Shown: positions 11,605 through 18,986 of the stretch, in pieces
How positions within the stretch are numbered: position 1 is the stretch's first letter
Layout of the letters: each line of letters opens with the position of its first letter
NCBI GenBank assembly: GCA_948945085.1
Contig: CARBGY010000015.1
Span: forward strand, 1 to 18,986
Origin: an uncultured Candidatus Saccharibacteria bacterium
Lineage (GTDB): Bacteria > Patescibacteriota > Saccharimonadia > Saccharimonadales > Saccharimonadaceae
Length of the DNA stretch: 18,986 nt
Direction of reading: 5' to 3'
Notes under the pieces: generated by a model
Told to the model about the DNA's origin: nothing
Database searches by the model: none
The model's input: only the letters and a program-made list of their open reading frames with translations
Program-made: the position numbers and the translations under genes

Positions 11605-13605
11605 ATGACAGCAAAACAAACAAGTGATGGGCATGAATATGATAGTACACAAATCCAGGTTTTAGATGGCTTGGAACATGTGCGTGTGCGGCCTGGTATG
11701 TATATTGGGTCGACGGGTTTTGATGGTTTACATCATTTGTTAAAGGAAATTGCGGATAACTCGATTGATGAAGCGATTGCGGGCTTTTGTACAAGGGTGG
11801 AGATTACGCTGTTGGCGGATGGGGGAGTGCGTGTTGTTGATAACGGACGCGGTATTCCGGTAGATATTCACCCGAAGACGGGGAAGTCGACGCTTGAGAC
11901 GGTTTTGACGGTATTAAATGCTGGTGGTAAATTCGGTGGGGGTGGTTATAAGGTATCGTCTGGTCTACACGGGGTGGGTTCGAGTGTGGTGAATGCGCTA
12001 AGTACGAAGATGATAGCGGAAGTGCGGAAGAATGGTAAAGTGCATCATGTGGAGTTTGAGAATGGCGGTAAAACGATTGGTGATGGTTTAGAGGTAACTG
12101 GCAACACTAAGGAGACAGGGACCTCGATTACATTTTATCCAGATGCGGCGATTTTTAAGGAAACGACGACTTTTGATTATAATTGGGTTTCAAACTATGC
12201 ACGACATCAAGCATATCTAACTAAGGGCGTACTGATTAGTGTGGCGGATGAACGAAACGGGGCAAGGGAGAGTTTCTACTTTGAGGGGGGAATTAGGAGT
12301 TATGTGCGAAGGCTGAACGAGGGGAAGGAGGTTTTGAGCGATGATATCTTTTACGTTGAGAAAAATATTGAGGATGCAGGAGTTGAGGTAGCTTTACAGT
12401 ATAATGATAGCTACGCAGAAACAATTAAACCGTTTGCGAATAATGTTTTGACACCAGATGGAGGTAAACACGTTGAGGGGTTCCGGAGTGCGATGACGAG
12501 GGTGGTTAATGACTATGCGCGCAAGAATGGTTTATTGAAGGAGAAAGAGCCGAATTTAACTGGTGATGATATTAAAGAGGGATTGACGGCGGTAATCTTG
12601 GTGAAATTGCCAGATCCGCAGTTTGAAGGGCAGACGAAAAACAAATTAGGTAATCCAGAGGTGCGTGGGTATGTCGATAAGATAATGACGGAGTATTTTG
12701 GGTATTATCTTGAAGAAAATCCGAATATTGCGAAGAAAATCATTGGAAAAGCGACATTGGCGGCGCGGGCACGGAAGGCGGCACGAGCAGCGCGAGACAA
12801 TGTTATTCGGAAGGGGGCGTTTGAGGGGTTGAACTTACCGAGTAAATTGGCAGATTGCTCAAGTCGAGATAGAACCGAATGTGAGTTGTTTATTGTGGAG
12901 GGTAATTCAGCGGCAGGTTCAGCAAAGGAGGGAAGGAATCCGAAGATTCAGGCGATTTTGCCACTGAGAGGTAAGGTATTAAATACCGAAAGAGCAAGAT
13001 TGGATAAGATGCTGGCGAATCAAGAACTTGTGAGTCTGATTAAGGGGCTTGGTGTAGGAATTGGCGATCAATTTGACTTAAGTGGGCTAAGGTATCATAA
13101 AATCATCTTTATGACGGATGCTGATGTTGATGGATTACATATTGCAACATTGTTGATGACGTTTTTCTTTAGGTATATGCCAGAAGTGATCAAAGCGGGG
13201 CATGTGTACCTTGCAAAACCACCATTGTTCGGCTTATCGAAGGGGACGGGAAGTAATCGAAAAATTGATTATGTTTATGATGAAGTGGCCCTCGAGAAGA
13301 AATTGACGGAGAAGATTGAAGAACGTAAGGCGGCTGGAACGAAAGTTGATCCAAATCAAGAGCGGTTTAAGCAGGCTGGTTATACGGCGCAGAATCGGTT
13401 TAAGGGTTTGGGAGAAATGGACGCGAAGCAACTTTGGGAAACAACGATGGACCCAGAAAATCGGATTTTAGTACAGGTGCATATTGATGATGCGGAAAAA
13501 GCTGATGCGGTGTTTACGAAGTTAATGGGCGATCAGGTTGATCTTAGGAAAAACTTTATTCAGGCAGGGGCGGCGACAGTTGACCTTGATGAACTGGACT
13601 TTTAA
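11605..13605 (+). CDS. gyrB: DNA gyrase subunit B
   Basis: ATPase subunit of the gyrase A2B2 tetramer that puts negative supercoils in DNA. 666 residues. The GHKL ATPase domain has EIADNSIDEA (48-57), DNGRGIP (79-85) and GLHGVGSSVVNAL (120-132). The TOPRIM domain has VEGNSAAGSA (431-440) with catalytic Glu432 and the metal-binding DADVDG (505-510). The C-terminal FKGLGEMDAKQLWETTM (599-615) is the gyrase/topo IV B tail. Most GyrB proteins have EGDSA; here the Asp is Asn, which is not a metal ligand. The size is that of compact GyrB without the enterobacterial insertion. AGAGGT lies 7 nt before the ATG. Cotranscribed with gyrA after a 12-nt gap. Confidence 0.98.
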   Translation: MTAKQTSDGHEYDSTQIQVLDGLEHVRVRPGMYIGSTGFDGLHHLLKEIADNSIDEAIAGFCTRVEITLLADGGVRVVDNGRGIPVDIHPKTGKSTLETVLTVLNAGGKFGGGGYKVSSGLHGVGSSVVNALSTKMIAEVRKNGKVHHVEFENGGKTIGDGLEVTGNTKETGTSITFYPDAAIFKETTTFDYNWVSNYARHQAYLTKGVLISVADERNGARESFYFEGGIRSYVRRLNEGKEVLSDDIFYVEKNIEDAGVEVALQYNDSYAETIKPFANNVLTPDGGKHVEGFRSAMTRVVNDYARKNGLLKEKEPNLTGDDIKEGLTAVILVKLPDPQFEGQTKNKLGNPEVRGYVDKIMTEYFGYYLEENPNIAKKIIGKATLAARARKAARAARDNVIRKGAFEGLNLPSKLADCSSRDRTECELFIVEGNSAAGSAKEGRNPKIQAILPLRGKVLNTERARLDKMLANQELVSLIKGLGVGIGDQFDLSGLRYHKIIFMTDADVDGLHIATLLMTFFFRYMPEVIKAGHVYLAKPPLFGLSKGTGSNRKIDYVYDEVALEKKLTEKIEERKAAGTKVDPNQERFKQAGYTAQNRFKGLGEMDAKQLWETTMDPENRILVQVHIDDAEKADAVFTKLMGDQVDLRKNFIQAGAATVDLDELDF

Positions 13606-13617
13606 GGAAAGGAGTAG

Positions 13618-16113
13618 ATGATGGATGATGATATGGTTGTGAAAGATGGCGAAGTAGTACAGAAGCCAACAGACCGTCCAGAGAATGGAATTGAGAATCG
13701 TGCGGTTGAAAGTACGATGGAGAGCTATTTCTTGCGTTATTCGATGTCGGTGATTATTGATCGAGCATTGCCAGACGTAAGGGATGGGTTGAAGCCGGTA
13801 AATCGGCGGATTCTCTATGCGATGAATAAGAACGGTTGGAAAGCGCCGCATGCGACGGTGAAATCGGCTCGTATTGTGGGTGAAGTGATGGGTAAGTATC
13901 ACCCACATGGTGACTCGTCGATTTATGATGCAATGGTGAATTTAGCTCAGAACTGGAAGATGCGCTACACCCTAGTTGAGGGGCAGGGAAACTTTGGTTC
14001 AATGGATGGCGATGAGGCGGCAGCTTCGAGGTATACTGAGGCGAGGATGGATAAGGTGGGGGCGGAACTTTTGACGGATATTGAAAAAGAGACGGTAGAT
14101 TTTCGAGATAACTTTGATGGTAGCGAGCAGGAACCGGTGGTGTTGCCGGCGGCGGTGCCAAATATCTTACTAAATGGTCAGATGGGTATTGCGGTCGGAA
14201 TGGCAACGAATATTCCTCCGCATAACTTGTCAGAGGTGATTGATGCGACGGTAGCACAGATTGATGATCCAGAGATTAGTTTAGATGGTTTAATGCAACA
14301 TGTTAAGGGGCCAGATTTTCCGACAGGGGCGGAAGTGTATGGGGGTGCACCGATGAAGCAGGCTTATGCGACGGGGAAGGGGAGTGTTGTGATACGGGCG
14401 GTAGCGAATATTGAGGAGAAGAAGAACGGCCGGTATCAGATTGTAATTACTGAAGTACCATACGGGATGAGCAAAGAAGGGTTCATCGAGAAGGTACGGG
14501 AATTAGTGCTCAATAAAAAGCTAGATCATATTGCAGATGCAAGAGACGAGAGTGCACGAGGTAAGATTCGGGTTGTAGTGGAACTAAAGAAAGATGCCTT
14601 CCCGAAGAAGATTCTGAATCAGCTATATCGAATGACGCAGCTGCAAACGACGTTCCATTACAATATGCTGGCGCTAGTGGATGGGGTGCAACCGAGGATT
14701 CTAGGTTTGAAAGAAATTTTAGCAGAGTTTATTAAACATCGACAAAAGGTAGTGCGTCGCAGGACAGAGTATGATCTTCGAAAGGCAAAAGAACGTGCGC
14801 ACATTTTAGAAGGTTTGAAGATTGCGCTTGATAATATTGATGAAGTTATTAAGACGATTCGTGAGAGCTATGATGATGCTGATAAGAGGTTGATGGAGCG
14901 GTTTGGTCTTAGTGAGATACAGGCTGCAGCGATTCTAGCGATGCAACTAAGAAGGTTGCAAGGACTCGAACGTGATAAGATTGAAGAAGAATTGAAAGCG
15001 TTGCTTGCACAGATTGCTGAATATGAGAGGATTTTGGCAAGCGAAAGTGAGATTTTGCGAGTAGTTAAAGAAGAACTACTTGCGATGAAGGAGAAATATG
15101 GCGACTCGCGTAGAAGTAAGATTTTTAATCATGAAGTTGGCAAGTTTTCTGAGGAAGAGTTGATCCCGGATGAGGAAAGTGTGATTTTACTGACAGCGGA
15201 GAATTATTTGAAGCGCGTTTTGCAAGGGGACTTTAAGCGACAGAATCGGGGTGGAAAAGGTCGTAAGGGGATGACAACGAAAGATGAGGATGTGATTTCT
15301 CATCTTGTGACGGCAAGTTCGCATGATTATCTACTATTCTTTACTAATCAAGGGCGAATTTTCCGCTTAAAAGCCTATGAGGTACCGCAGGCCTCGTTAA
15401 CAGCGAAGGGAACGGCGGCGGTAAATCTTTTGAGTATGCACCCTGATGAGAAGGTGACAGCGATTATCAAACAAGGTGAAAATTCCGATGGTTATCTCTT
15501 TATGGCAACGAAAAAAGGTACAATAAAGAAGACAGCAGTGAAAGAGTTCTTAACGCTAAGGTCGAACGGTATGATCGCAATTAAGCTTGATGCGGGAGAT
15601 GAGTTGAAGTGGATTCAGGAAACGACGGGTGGAAATGATGTGGTAATTTCAACATCGGCGGGTCAAGCGATGCGGTTTAATGAAAAAGATGTGCGAAGCA
15701 TGGGACGGAGTGCAAAGGGAGTAAGAGGAATTCGGTTGCGACCGAAGGATGAAATTGTGGGAATGGATGTGATTCACGATCGAGGGCAGAAGCTTCTAGT
15801 GATGTCAGCAAATGGTTATGGTAAAGCAACTTTGGCGGAAAATTTCCCAGCGCACAAACGTGGTGGGGTTGGTATTCGCGTAGCGAACGTGACGACTAAG
15901 ACTGGTCCGATTGTAGCGGTGCACACAATGGATCCGGCTGCAAAGGAAATTATTATGATGTCGACGAAGGGAATTGCGATTCGGGTAGCAGTGAGTGATA
16001 TTCCAACGTTGGGACGAGTAGCACAAGGTGTGAGGATTATGAAGATGAATGATGGAGATACAGTGGCCTCAATTGGGATGGTGTTGCCGGAAGACGATGG
16101 TAATGAGGGGTAA
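13618..16113 (+). CDS. gyrA: DNA gyrase subunit A
   Basis: Breakage-reunion subunit of gyrase. 831 residues. The catalytic Tyr is Tyr139 in AAASRYTEAR, with the neighbouring Arg138. The quinolone-resistance region reads HPHGDSSIYD (95-104): Ser100 and Asp104 equal E. coli Ser83 and Asp87, so no classic resistance change is present. The GyrA box QNRGGKG (542-548) in the C-terminal DNA-wrapping beta-pinwheel marks it as gyrase and not topoisomerase IV. GGAG lies 6 nt before the ATG; a second ATG follows at once, so the start may be one codon later. Stop TAA; the next 130 nt hold a repeat copy, then a terminator. Confidence 0.98.
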   Translation: MMDDDMVVKDGEVVQKPTDRPENGIENRAVESTMESYFLRYSMSVIIDRALPDVRDGLKPVNRRILYAMNKNGWKAPHATVKSARIVGEVMGKYHPHGDSSIYDAMVNLAQNWKMRYTLVEGQGNFGSMDGDEAAASRYTEARMDKVGAELLTDIEKETVDFRDNFDGSEQEPVVLPAAVPNILLNGQMGIAVGMATNIPPHNLSEVIDATVAQIDDPEISLDGLMQHVKGPDFPTGAEVYGGAPMKQAYATGKGSVVIRAVANIEEKKNGRYQIVITEVPYGMSKEGFIEKVRELVLNKKLDHIADARDESARGKIRVVVELKKDAFPKKILNQLYRMTQLQTTFHYNMLALVDGVQPRILGLKEILAEFIKHRQKVVRRRTEYDLRKAKERAHILEGLKIALDNIDEVIKTIRESYDDADKRLMERFGLSEIQAAAILAMQLRRLQGLERDKIEEELKALLAQIAEYERILASESEILRVVKEELLAMKEKYGDSRRSKIFNHEVGKFSEEELIPDEESVILLTAENYLKRVLQGDFKRQNRGGKGRKGMTTKDEDVISHLVTASSHDYLLFFTNQGRIFRLKAYEVPQASLTAKGTAAVNLLSMHPDEKVTAIIKQGENSDGYLFMATKKGTIKKTAVKEFLTLRSNGMIAIKLDAGDELKWIQETTGGNDVVISTSAGQAMRFNEKDVRSMGRSAKGVRGIRLRPKDEIVGMDVIHDRGQKLLVMSANGYGKATLAENFPAHKRGGVGIRVANVTTKTGPIVAVHTMDPAAKEIIMMSTKGIAIRVAVSDIPTLGRVAQGVRIMKMNDGDTVASIGMVLPEDDGNEG

Positions 16114-16139
16114 GTGTGCTTAGTGTTATCTAACCTTAT

Positions 16140-16162
16140 ATCCGCTACGGACGAAGTGTTGT
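16140..16162 (+). repeat. 23-bp repeat downstream of gyrA
   Basis: ATCCGCTACGGACGAAGT followed by GTTGT, identical to 5637-5659. It is followed by AGAAAATA, as is the TGTTGT element at 5975-5988. There is no FISUMP frame around it here, so this copy is a bare repeat. It contains a small TCCG-CTA-CGGA dyad. Confidence 0.8.
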
Positions 16163-16246
16163 AGAAAATAAGTAAGCATAAGGGGTTTAGTGAGGCAAAA
16201 GGGTGGAAAATGCTGGAAAATGCTGTATAAAATATTTATACAAATG

Positions 16247-16276
16247 AAAATACTTAACGAAATGTTAAGTATTTTT
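16247..16276 (+). terminator. gyrB-gyrA terminator
   Basis: AAAATACTTAAC (16247-16258), 5-nt loop GAAAT, GTTAAGTATTTT (16264-16275), continuing in T. A 12-bp perfect stem. A second dyad, TGTATAA/TTATACA, lies just upstream at about 16224-16241. The remainder of 16277-16366 shows nothing I can name. Confidence 0.8.
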
Positions 16277-16366
16277 GTATAAAAAATGTGTTCAAGAGTG
16301 AAGAAAATGGTGATTTTTACCTCTGCAATACAGTAAAAGGATGAAAAATGACGAAATCTTTGCTTG

Positions 16367-16372
16367 TATAAT
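16367..16372 (+). promoter_or_regulatory. Putative -10 of the surface protein gene
   Basis: Perfect TATAAT, no good -35 at 17 nt. It gives a leader of about 50 nt before the GTG at 16429. Confidence 0.4.
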
Positions 16373-16428
16373 TTGGTAATAAGTTGTTACACTTTTCGCA
16401 ATAACAAAAGTAAATTGCGAGGAAGAAC

Positions 16429-18183
16429 GTGAAAAAGTTACCAATATTCTTGTCTACGGCAATGATGACTGTGGCAGGTGTAGGAGTATTAGCTCCAAAA
16501 GTATTAGCTAATCAGGTTGAAATGGCGCCTAAGGGGCAGGATTTGCTCAACTTGGCGCTTTCGGAGGACTTACTAGATTCAAATTTAATGGAGATTAGAG
16601 GTGGTATAGATAAGATATACTTAGATTCGAATCACATGGTGGATGAAATTTATCCGACGCTTATTAATCAACGCGACAATTCATTGTATTTTCAGGATAT
16701 GATGGCTGGAGATTGGCGACCACAATGGTTAACTGTGGTTTGGATGGATTATGAAAATGGTATAACTGAGGAAATGGCTGATACTAAACTAGAAACTTTA
16801 GGGACGGTGGATGCTTCGGATTGGGCAGTTATATATTCAGATGGTCAGATTACACAGACATCTTTGTCGGGATTTGTTGAGAAGATAGGTGATGTCGAGC
16901 TACTCGATAATAAGTCGGATCTATTGTATTATGCAGTGCGTTGGGCGAGGGTGGTTGAACAAGATGATGGTACGGTAGTTTTAGAGGATGACTATTGGAC
17001 AAGAGGGAAGATAGATTATCGGAAGTGTGTACATTCTGACAACTACGACATAGCAACTACAAGGTGTCGACAAGTACGAGCGGATGTAAATAAAACCTAT
17101 AATTTTGAAATTCAACAAAATAAGTCACCTTTTGCTGTGATTGCTTATCCAAACGGCGAGGAGGTTATTACTTGGGAAGAAGAATGGAAGGATATTTTGA
17201 GGGAACGGAGTAAGTTATATAGTGATAAAATGGCGGTTTTGGTTGAATTTTTATCGAATCCAGAAGAGTTTTTGAATAATGCTGAAGATGTGATAGGGAA
17301 AATGCTGAGAGTTTTGCCGGGGTTAAGTGATATGAATGATGTTCTTAGTGAAACAAAACGAACGCAAATTAATGTGGAATTAGCGCGACAGTTGTATGGT
17401 GAGCTTAATGGTGATGATTACGGCGAGTTGCAGGAAGTGATTAAGCGTTTGGAGTCGGAAAATGTGGTTTTAGGAAAGGAGAAAGAGGAACTGACGAGTA
17501 TTGTTGCTGGATTAGAGGGAGAAATATTGAATTTATCGAATGTTAAAACTGATTTAAATAATAAGTTAGCGGATACTAGGACGGAACTTAGTGAAGCAAA
17601 GGAAACGATTAGTCAGTTGGAACAATTAAGAAATCAACTAGAGGAGAAGATTAGGGTATTGGAATCGGGAACGGACGAAGATGAGACTGTAGAGTTATTG
17701 GGAGAAATTAATAGGCTAAAGGATAGGATTTTGGAGCTTGAAAGCGGAAATGAAGAGTTAAAAACGATGATTACTGAGGGAACCAGGCAGCGAGAAATTT
17801 TAGAAAATGAAAATCAACAGTTAAAGTTGGAAATCGAAAAATTAAAAGACTCGGCTTCAGATAAATGTTCTGAGGTGAACAATGATGGAGTAGAAAGTGG
17901 TACGAATCAGGGTGGATTGACGGAAATGCGCTATGGCAATGGCGGTTTGAACGGCAGTGGGGTGGGGGACGAGAGAAATGGGACTGTAGGGTTGGAGAAA
18001 AGTGAGGATTTGGAGGGTGATAGCGAGAAGATAAATAATGAGGAGCTAGAGGTGCCGATTTTGGGTGGTGGGGTAAATGAGAGAGACGGAAGATGGAATT
18101 GGTGGTGGATGTTGATTCCGATAGTTGCTGCTATGGGTAGTTTTATCTTTTGGGTCAAGCGAGCATGGAGTAAAAATAGATAA
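16429..18183 (+). CDS. Secreted coiled-coil surface protein with C-terminal membrane anchor
   Basis: 584 residues from a GTG, chosen because GAGGAAG lies 6 nt upstream and the start gives a classical signal peptide: MKK, hydrophobic core 5-22, cleavage likely after VLA (about residue 27). Residues 30-250 form a globular, Trp- and Asp-rich domain with Cys200 and Cys213, which could form a disulfide. Residues 330-475 are a long coiled coil (LESENVVLGKEKEEL, IEKLKDS), followed by a Gly/Asn/Glu-rich linker. The end is VPILGGG, then WNWWWMLIPIVAAMGSFIFW (556-575) and a basic KRAWSKNR tail. The layout is that of a cell-wall stalk or adhesin, similar to sortase substrates but without LPXTG. No family recognised. 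Single gene. Confidence 0.85.
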   Translation: MKKLPIFLSTAMMTVAGVGVLAPKVLANQVEMAPKGQDLLNLALSEDLLDSNLMEIRGGIDKIYLDSNHMVDEIYPTLINQRDNSLYFQDMMAGDWRPQWLTVVWMDYENGITEEMADTKLETLGTVDASDWAVIYSDGQITQTSLSGFVEKIGDVELLDNKSDLLYYAVRWARVVEQDDGTVVLEDDYWTRGKIDYRKCVHSDNYDIATTRCRQVRADVNKTYNFEIQQNKSPFAVIAYPNGEEVITWEEEWKDILRERSKLYSDKMAVLVEFLSNPEEFLNNAEDVIGKMLRVLPGLSDMNDVLSETKRTQINVELARQLYGELNGDDYGELQEVIKRLESENVVLGKEKEELTSIVAGLEGEILNLSNVKTDLNNKLADTRTELSEAKETISQLEQLRNQLEEKIRVLESGTDEDETVELLGEINRLKDRILELESGNEELKTMITEGTRQREILENENQQLKLEIEKLKDSASDKCSEVNNDGVESGTNQGGLTEMRYGNGGLNGSGVGDERNGTVGLEKSEDLEGDSEKINNEELEVPILGGGVNERDGRWNWWWMLIPIVAAMGSFIFWVKRAWSKNR

Positions 18184-18214
18184 TACTTAATATAAATATA
18201 GGAGATTAAACTTA

Positions 18215-18223
18215 TGTTATAAT
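18215..18223 (+). promoter_or_regulatory. Extended -10 promoter, leaderless (PAP2 gene)
   Basis: TGTTATAAT (TGn plus perfect TATAAT at 18218-18223), six bases, then ATG at 18230. Third case of the same 6-nt spacing in the window. No ribosome binding site between them. Confidence 0.65.
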
Positions 18224-18229
18224 GGGAAT

Positions 18230-18676
18230 ATGGAAGGTTATTTTGTTCTGGTGGCATTTGCAATAGGTTTTCTGGCGGCGCAGATTTGGAAGACTTTAAT
18301 GGGGGTAATACTTGATAAAAAATCTGGAAAAACGATTTCTTTGGGTGAAGTAGTGAAACATTTTGCAAGCTCGGGTGGGATGCCTTCGGGCCATACGGCA
18401 AGTTTTACGGGAGCCAGTTTGTGTGTCGGTACAATTTATGGGTTTGGATCTGGTATATTTGCTTTAGCGGTTTGTGTGTGGGCGATAGTAGTATATGATG
18501 CAACGCATGCGCGTTATGCGGTGGGAGAACAGGGAAAAGCGTTAAATAAGCTATTAAAAAAGGCTGGCGATGCAGAGCTTCCAGTTGTGAATGGGCATAC
18601 CGTACCGCAGGTGATAGTTGGTGCATTATTGGGTGTTGTTGTGTGGATGATTGTGATGTTGATTACAAAGTTTTGA
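18230..18676 (+). CDS. Divergent PAP2 family membrane protein (YuiD-like)
   Basis: 148 residues with four to five hydrophobic segments (about 3-20, 55-80, 82-95, 127-146). The divergent PAP2 (DUF212) signature is clear: SSGGMPSGHTASFTGAS (43-59) with the catalytic-type His, and VYDATHARYAVGEQGKALN (87-105), matching the YDAxxxRxxxGxQAxxLN pattern of the family. PAP2 proteins are lipid or pyrophosphate phosphatases; the divergent group has no proven substrate. Leaderless start. It stops 39 nt before the -35 of the rRNA promoter, with no clear terminator between. Confidence 0.88.
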   Translation: MEGYFVLVAFAIGFLAAQIWKTLMGVILDKKSGKTISLGEVVKHFASSGGMPSGHTASFTGASLCVGTIYGFGSGIFALAVCVWAIVVYDATHARYAVGEQGKALNKLLKKAGDAELPVVNGHTVPQVIVGALLGVVVWMIVMLITKF

Positions 18677-18715
18677 GAGAAAGTTAAAAAAGTCGAAAAA
18701 AAGTCGAAAAAAGTG

Positions 18716-18744
18716 TTGACATATTTATTTTAGTGCGATAAGAT
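18716..18744 (+). promoter_or_regulatory. rRNA operon promoter with A-rich upstream element
   Basis: Perfect TTGACA (18716-18721), 17-nt spacer, TAAGAT (18739-18744). The 30 bases before it are runs of A around two GTCG steps (repeat AAAAAGTCGAAAAA), an UP-element-like tract. Start near 18751. Confidence 0.8.
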
Positions 18745-18750
18745 AGGGAT

Positions 18751-18936
18751 AGTCTGAGGGACGATAAGAGGTAATTCTCGCGAATAGGATGTCTTGAAGG
18801 CTATGAATTTTAACAATTCAGTTGTGCAATTAAAGATCTTGATTTTATCATTGGAGAAATTCGGTGAATTTCAAGATTTATCATCGTCAGTCTTTTATTA
18901 AGAACTTTGGTTCAAATTCGGTTCTTAGGAACCACT
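18751..18936 (+). other. 16S rRNA 5' leader
   Basis: Transcribed spacer with strong pairing: TCTTGA/TCAAGA enclosing GAAATTC (18856-18862)-GGT-GAATTTC (18866-18872), and GGTTC/GAACC (18920-18933) next to the 16S start. These would take part in leader folding and RNase III-type processing with sequence beyond the window. Confidence 0.6.
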
Positions 18937-18986
18937 TTAATGGAGAGTTTGATCCTGGCTCAGGATGAATGCTGGCGGCGTGCCTA
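18937..18986 (+). rRNA. rrs: 16S ribosomal RNA, first 50 nt (runs off the window)
   Basis: GAGTTTGATCCTGGCTCAG (18945-18963) is the universal 27F site and is followed by GATGAATGCTGGCGGCGTGCC. The start is set by aligning GAGTTTGATC with positions 9-18 of E. coli 16S. Confidence 0.97.

Noticed and set aside
1..18986. CRISPR arrays, tRNA genes, transposases, integrases
   Set aside because: No regularly spaced repeats, no cloverleaf other than the tmRNA tRNA-like part, and no recombinase-like protein among the frames.

Overview
The window looks like a chromosomal segment of a small-genome Patescibacteria/CPR bacterium, most likely Candidatus Saccharibacteria (TM7). The reasons are a FISUMP-type surface protein end, a TraG/VirD4-like ATPase with a long N-terminal extension, short ribosomal proteins, AT-rich intergenic DNA, standard stop usage (TAA, TAG and TGA all end genes, so not the UGA=Gly code of Gracilibacteria/SR1), and the first bases of a 16S rRNA gene at the right edge. 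The assignment is inference; completing the 16S gene would settle it.

Layout. 1-860: the 3' end of a FISUMP-domain surface protein gene, then the RNase P RNA gene (rnpB) with its own promoter and terminator. 861-2372, minus strand: infC-rpmI-rplT-rpmB, starting from a consensus promoter, with an AUU start codon for infC and a CIRCE (HrcA operator) in front of rpmI. 2496-4388, minus strand: a ComM-type AAA+ ATPase gene carrying in-frame copies of a repeat that also lies in the DNA upstream. 4568-6790 is an RNA-rich stretch: tmRNA (ssrA), an orphan sRNA of about 104 nt with promoter and terminator, an apparently invertible fragment of a FISUMP gene, a 39-aa membrane miniprotein, and a non-coding RNA of about 745 nt with many stable helices. 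6807-7538: a doubtful Gly-rich miniprotein and a four-helix membrane protein. 7754-11293: a 59-bp repeat, a second CIRCE, then a two-gene unit (unknown hydrophilic protein plus a conjugation-type ATPase). 11293-11523: a small membrane-protein frame broken by two amber codons. 11545-16113: gyrB-gyrA. 16367-18676: a secreted, coiled-coil, C-terminally anchored surface protein and a divergent PAP2 protein. 18716-18986: rRNA promoter, leader and the start of 16S rRNA.

How it fits together. Most of the window is housekeeping (translation initiation and ribosomal proteins, RNase P, trans-translation, gyrase, rRNA). DNA uptake or transfer (ComM, TraG-like ATPase) and cell-surface display (FISUMP, coiled-coil anchor protein) are the accessory themes. 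Promoters share a style: many have a TGn-extended -10, and three genes have this -10 exactly 6 nt before the ATG, which predicts leaderless mRNAs. Short repeats (18-23 bp, about 24 bp, 59 bp) are scattered through intergenic DNA and in places enter genes.

The most novel-looking item is the structured RNA at about 6047-6790. It has a promoter, no long open frame, many perfect stems of 6-11 bp, a possible pseudoknot near its 3' end, and no match to any RNA family I recognise. Next in interest are the 18-bp inverted repeats around a FISUMP fragment whose inversion would restore an open frame, the repeat family inserted in-frame in ComM, the double-amber gene before gyrB, and the abnormal T-loop of the tmRNA.
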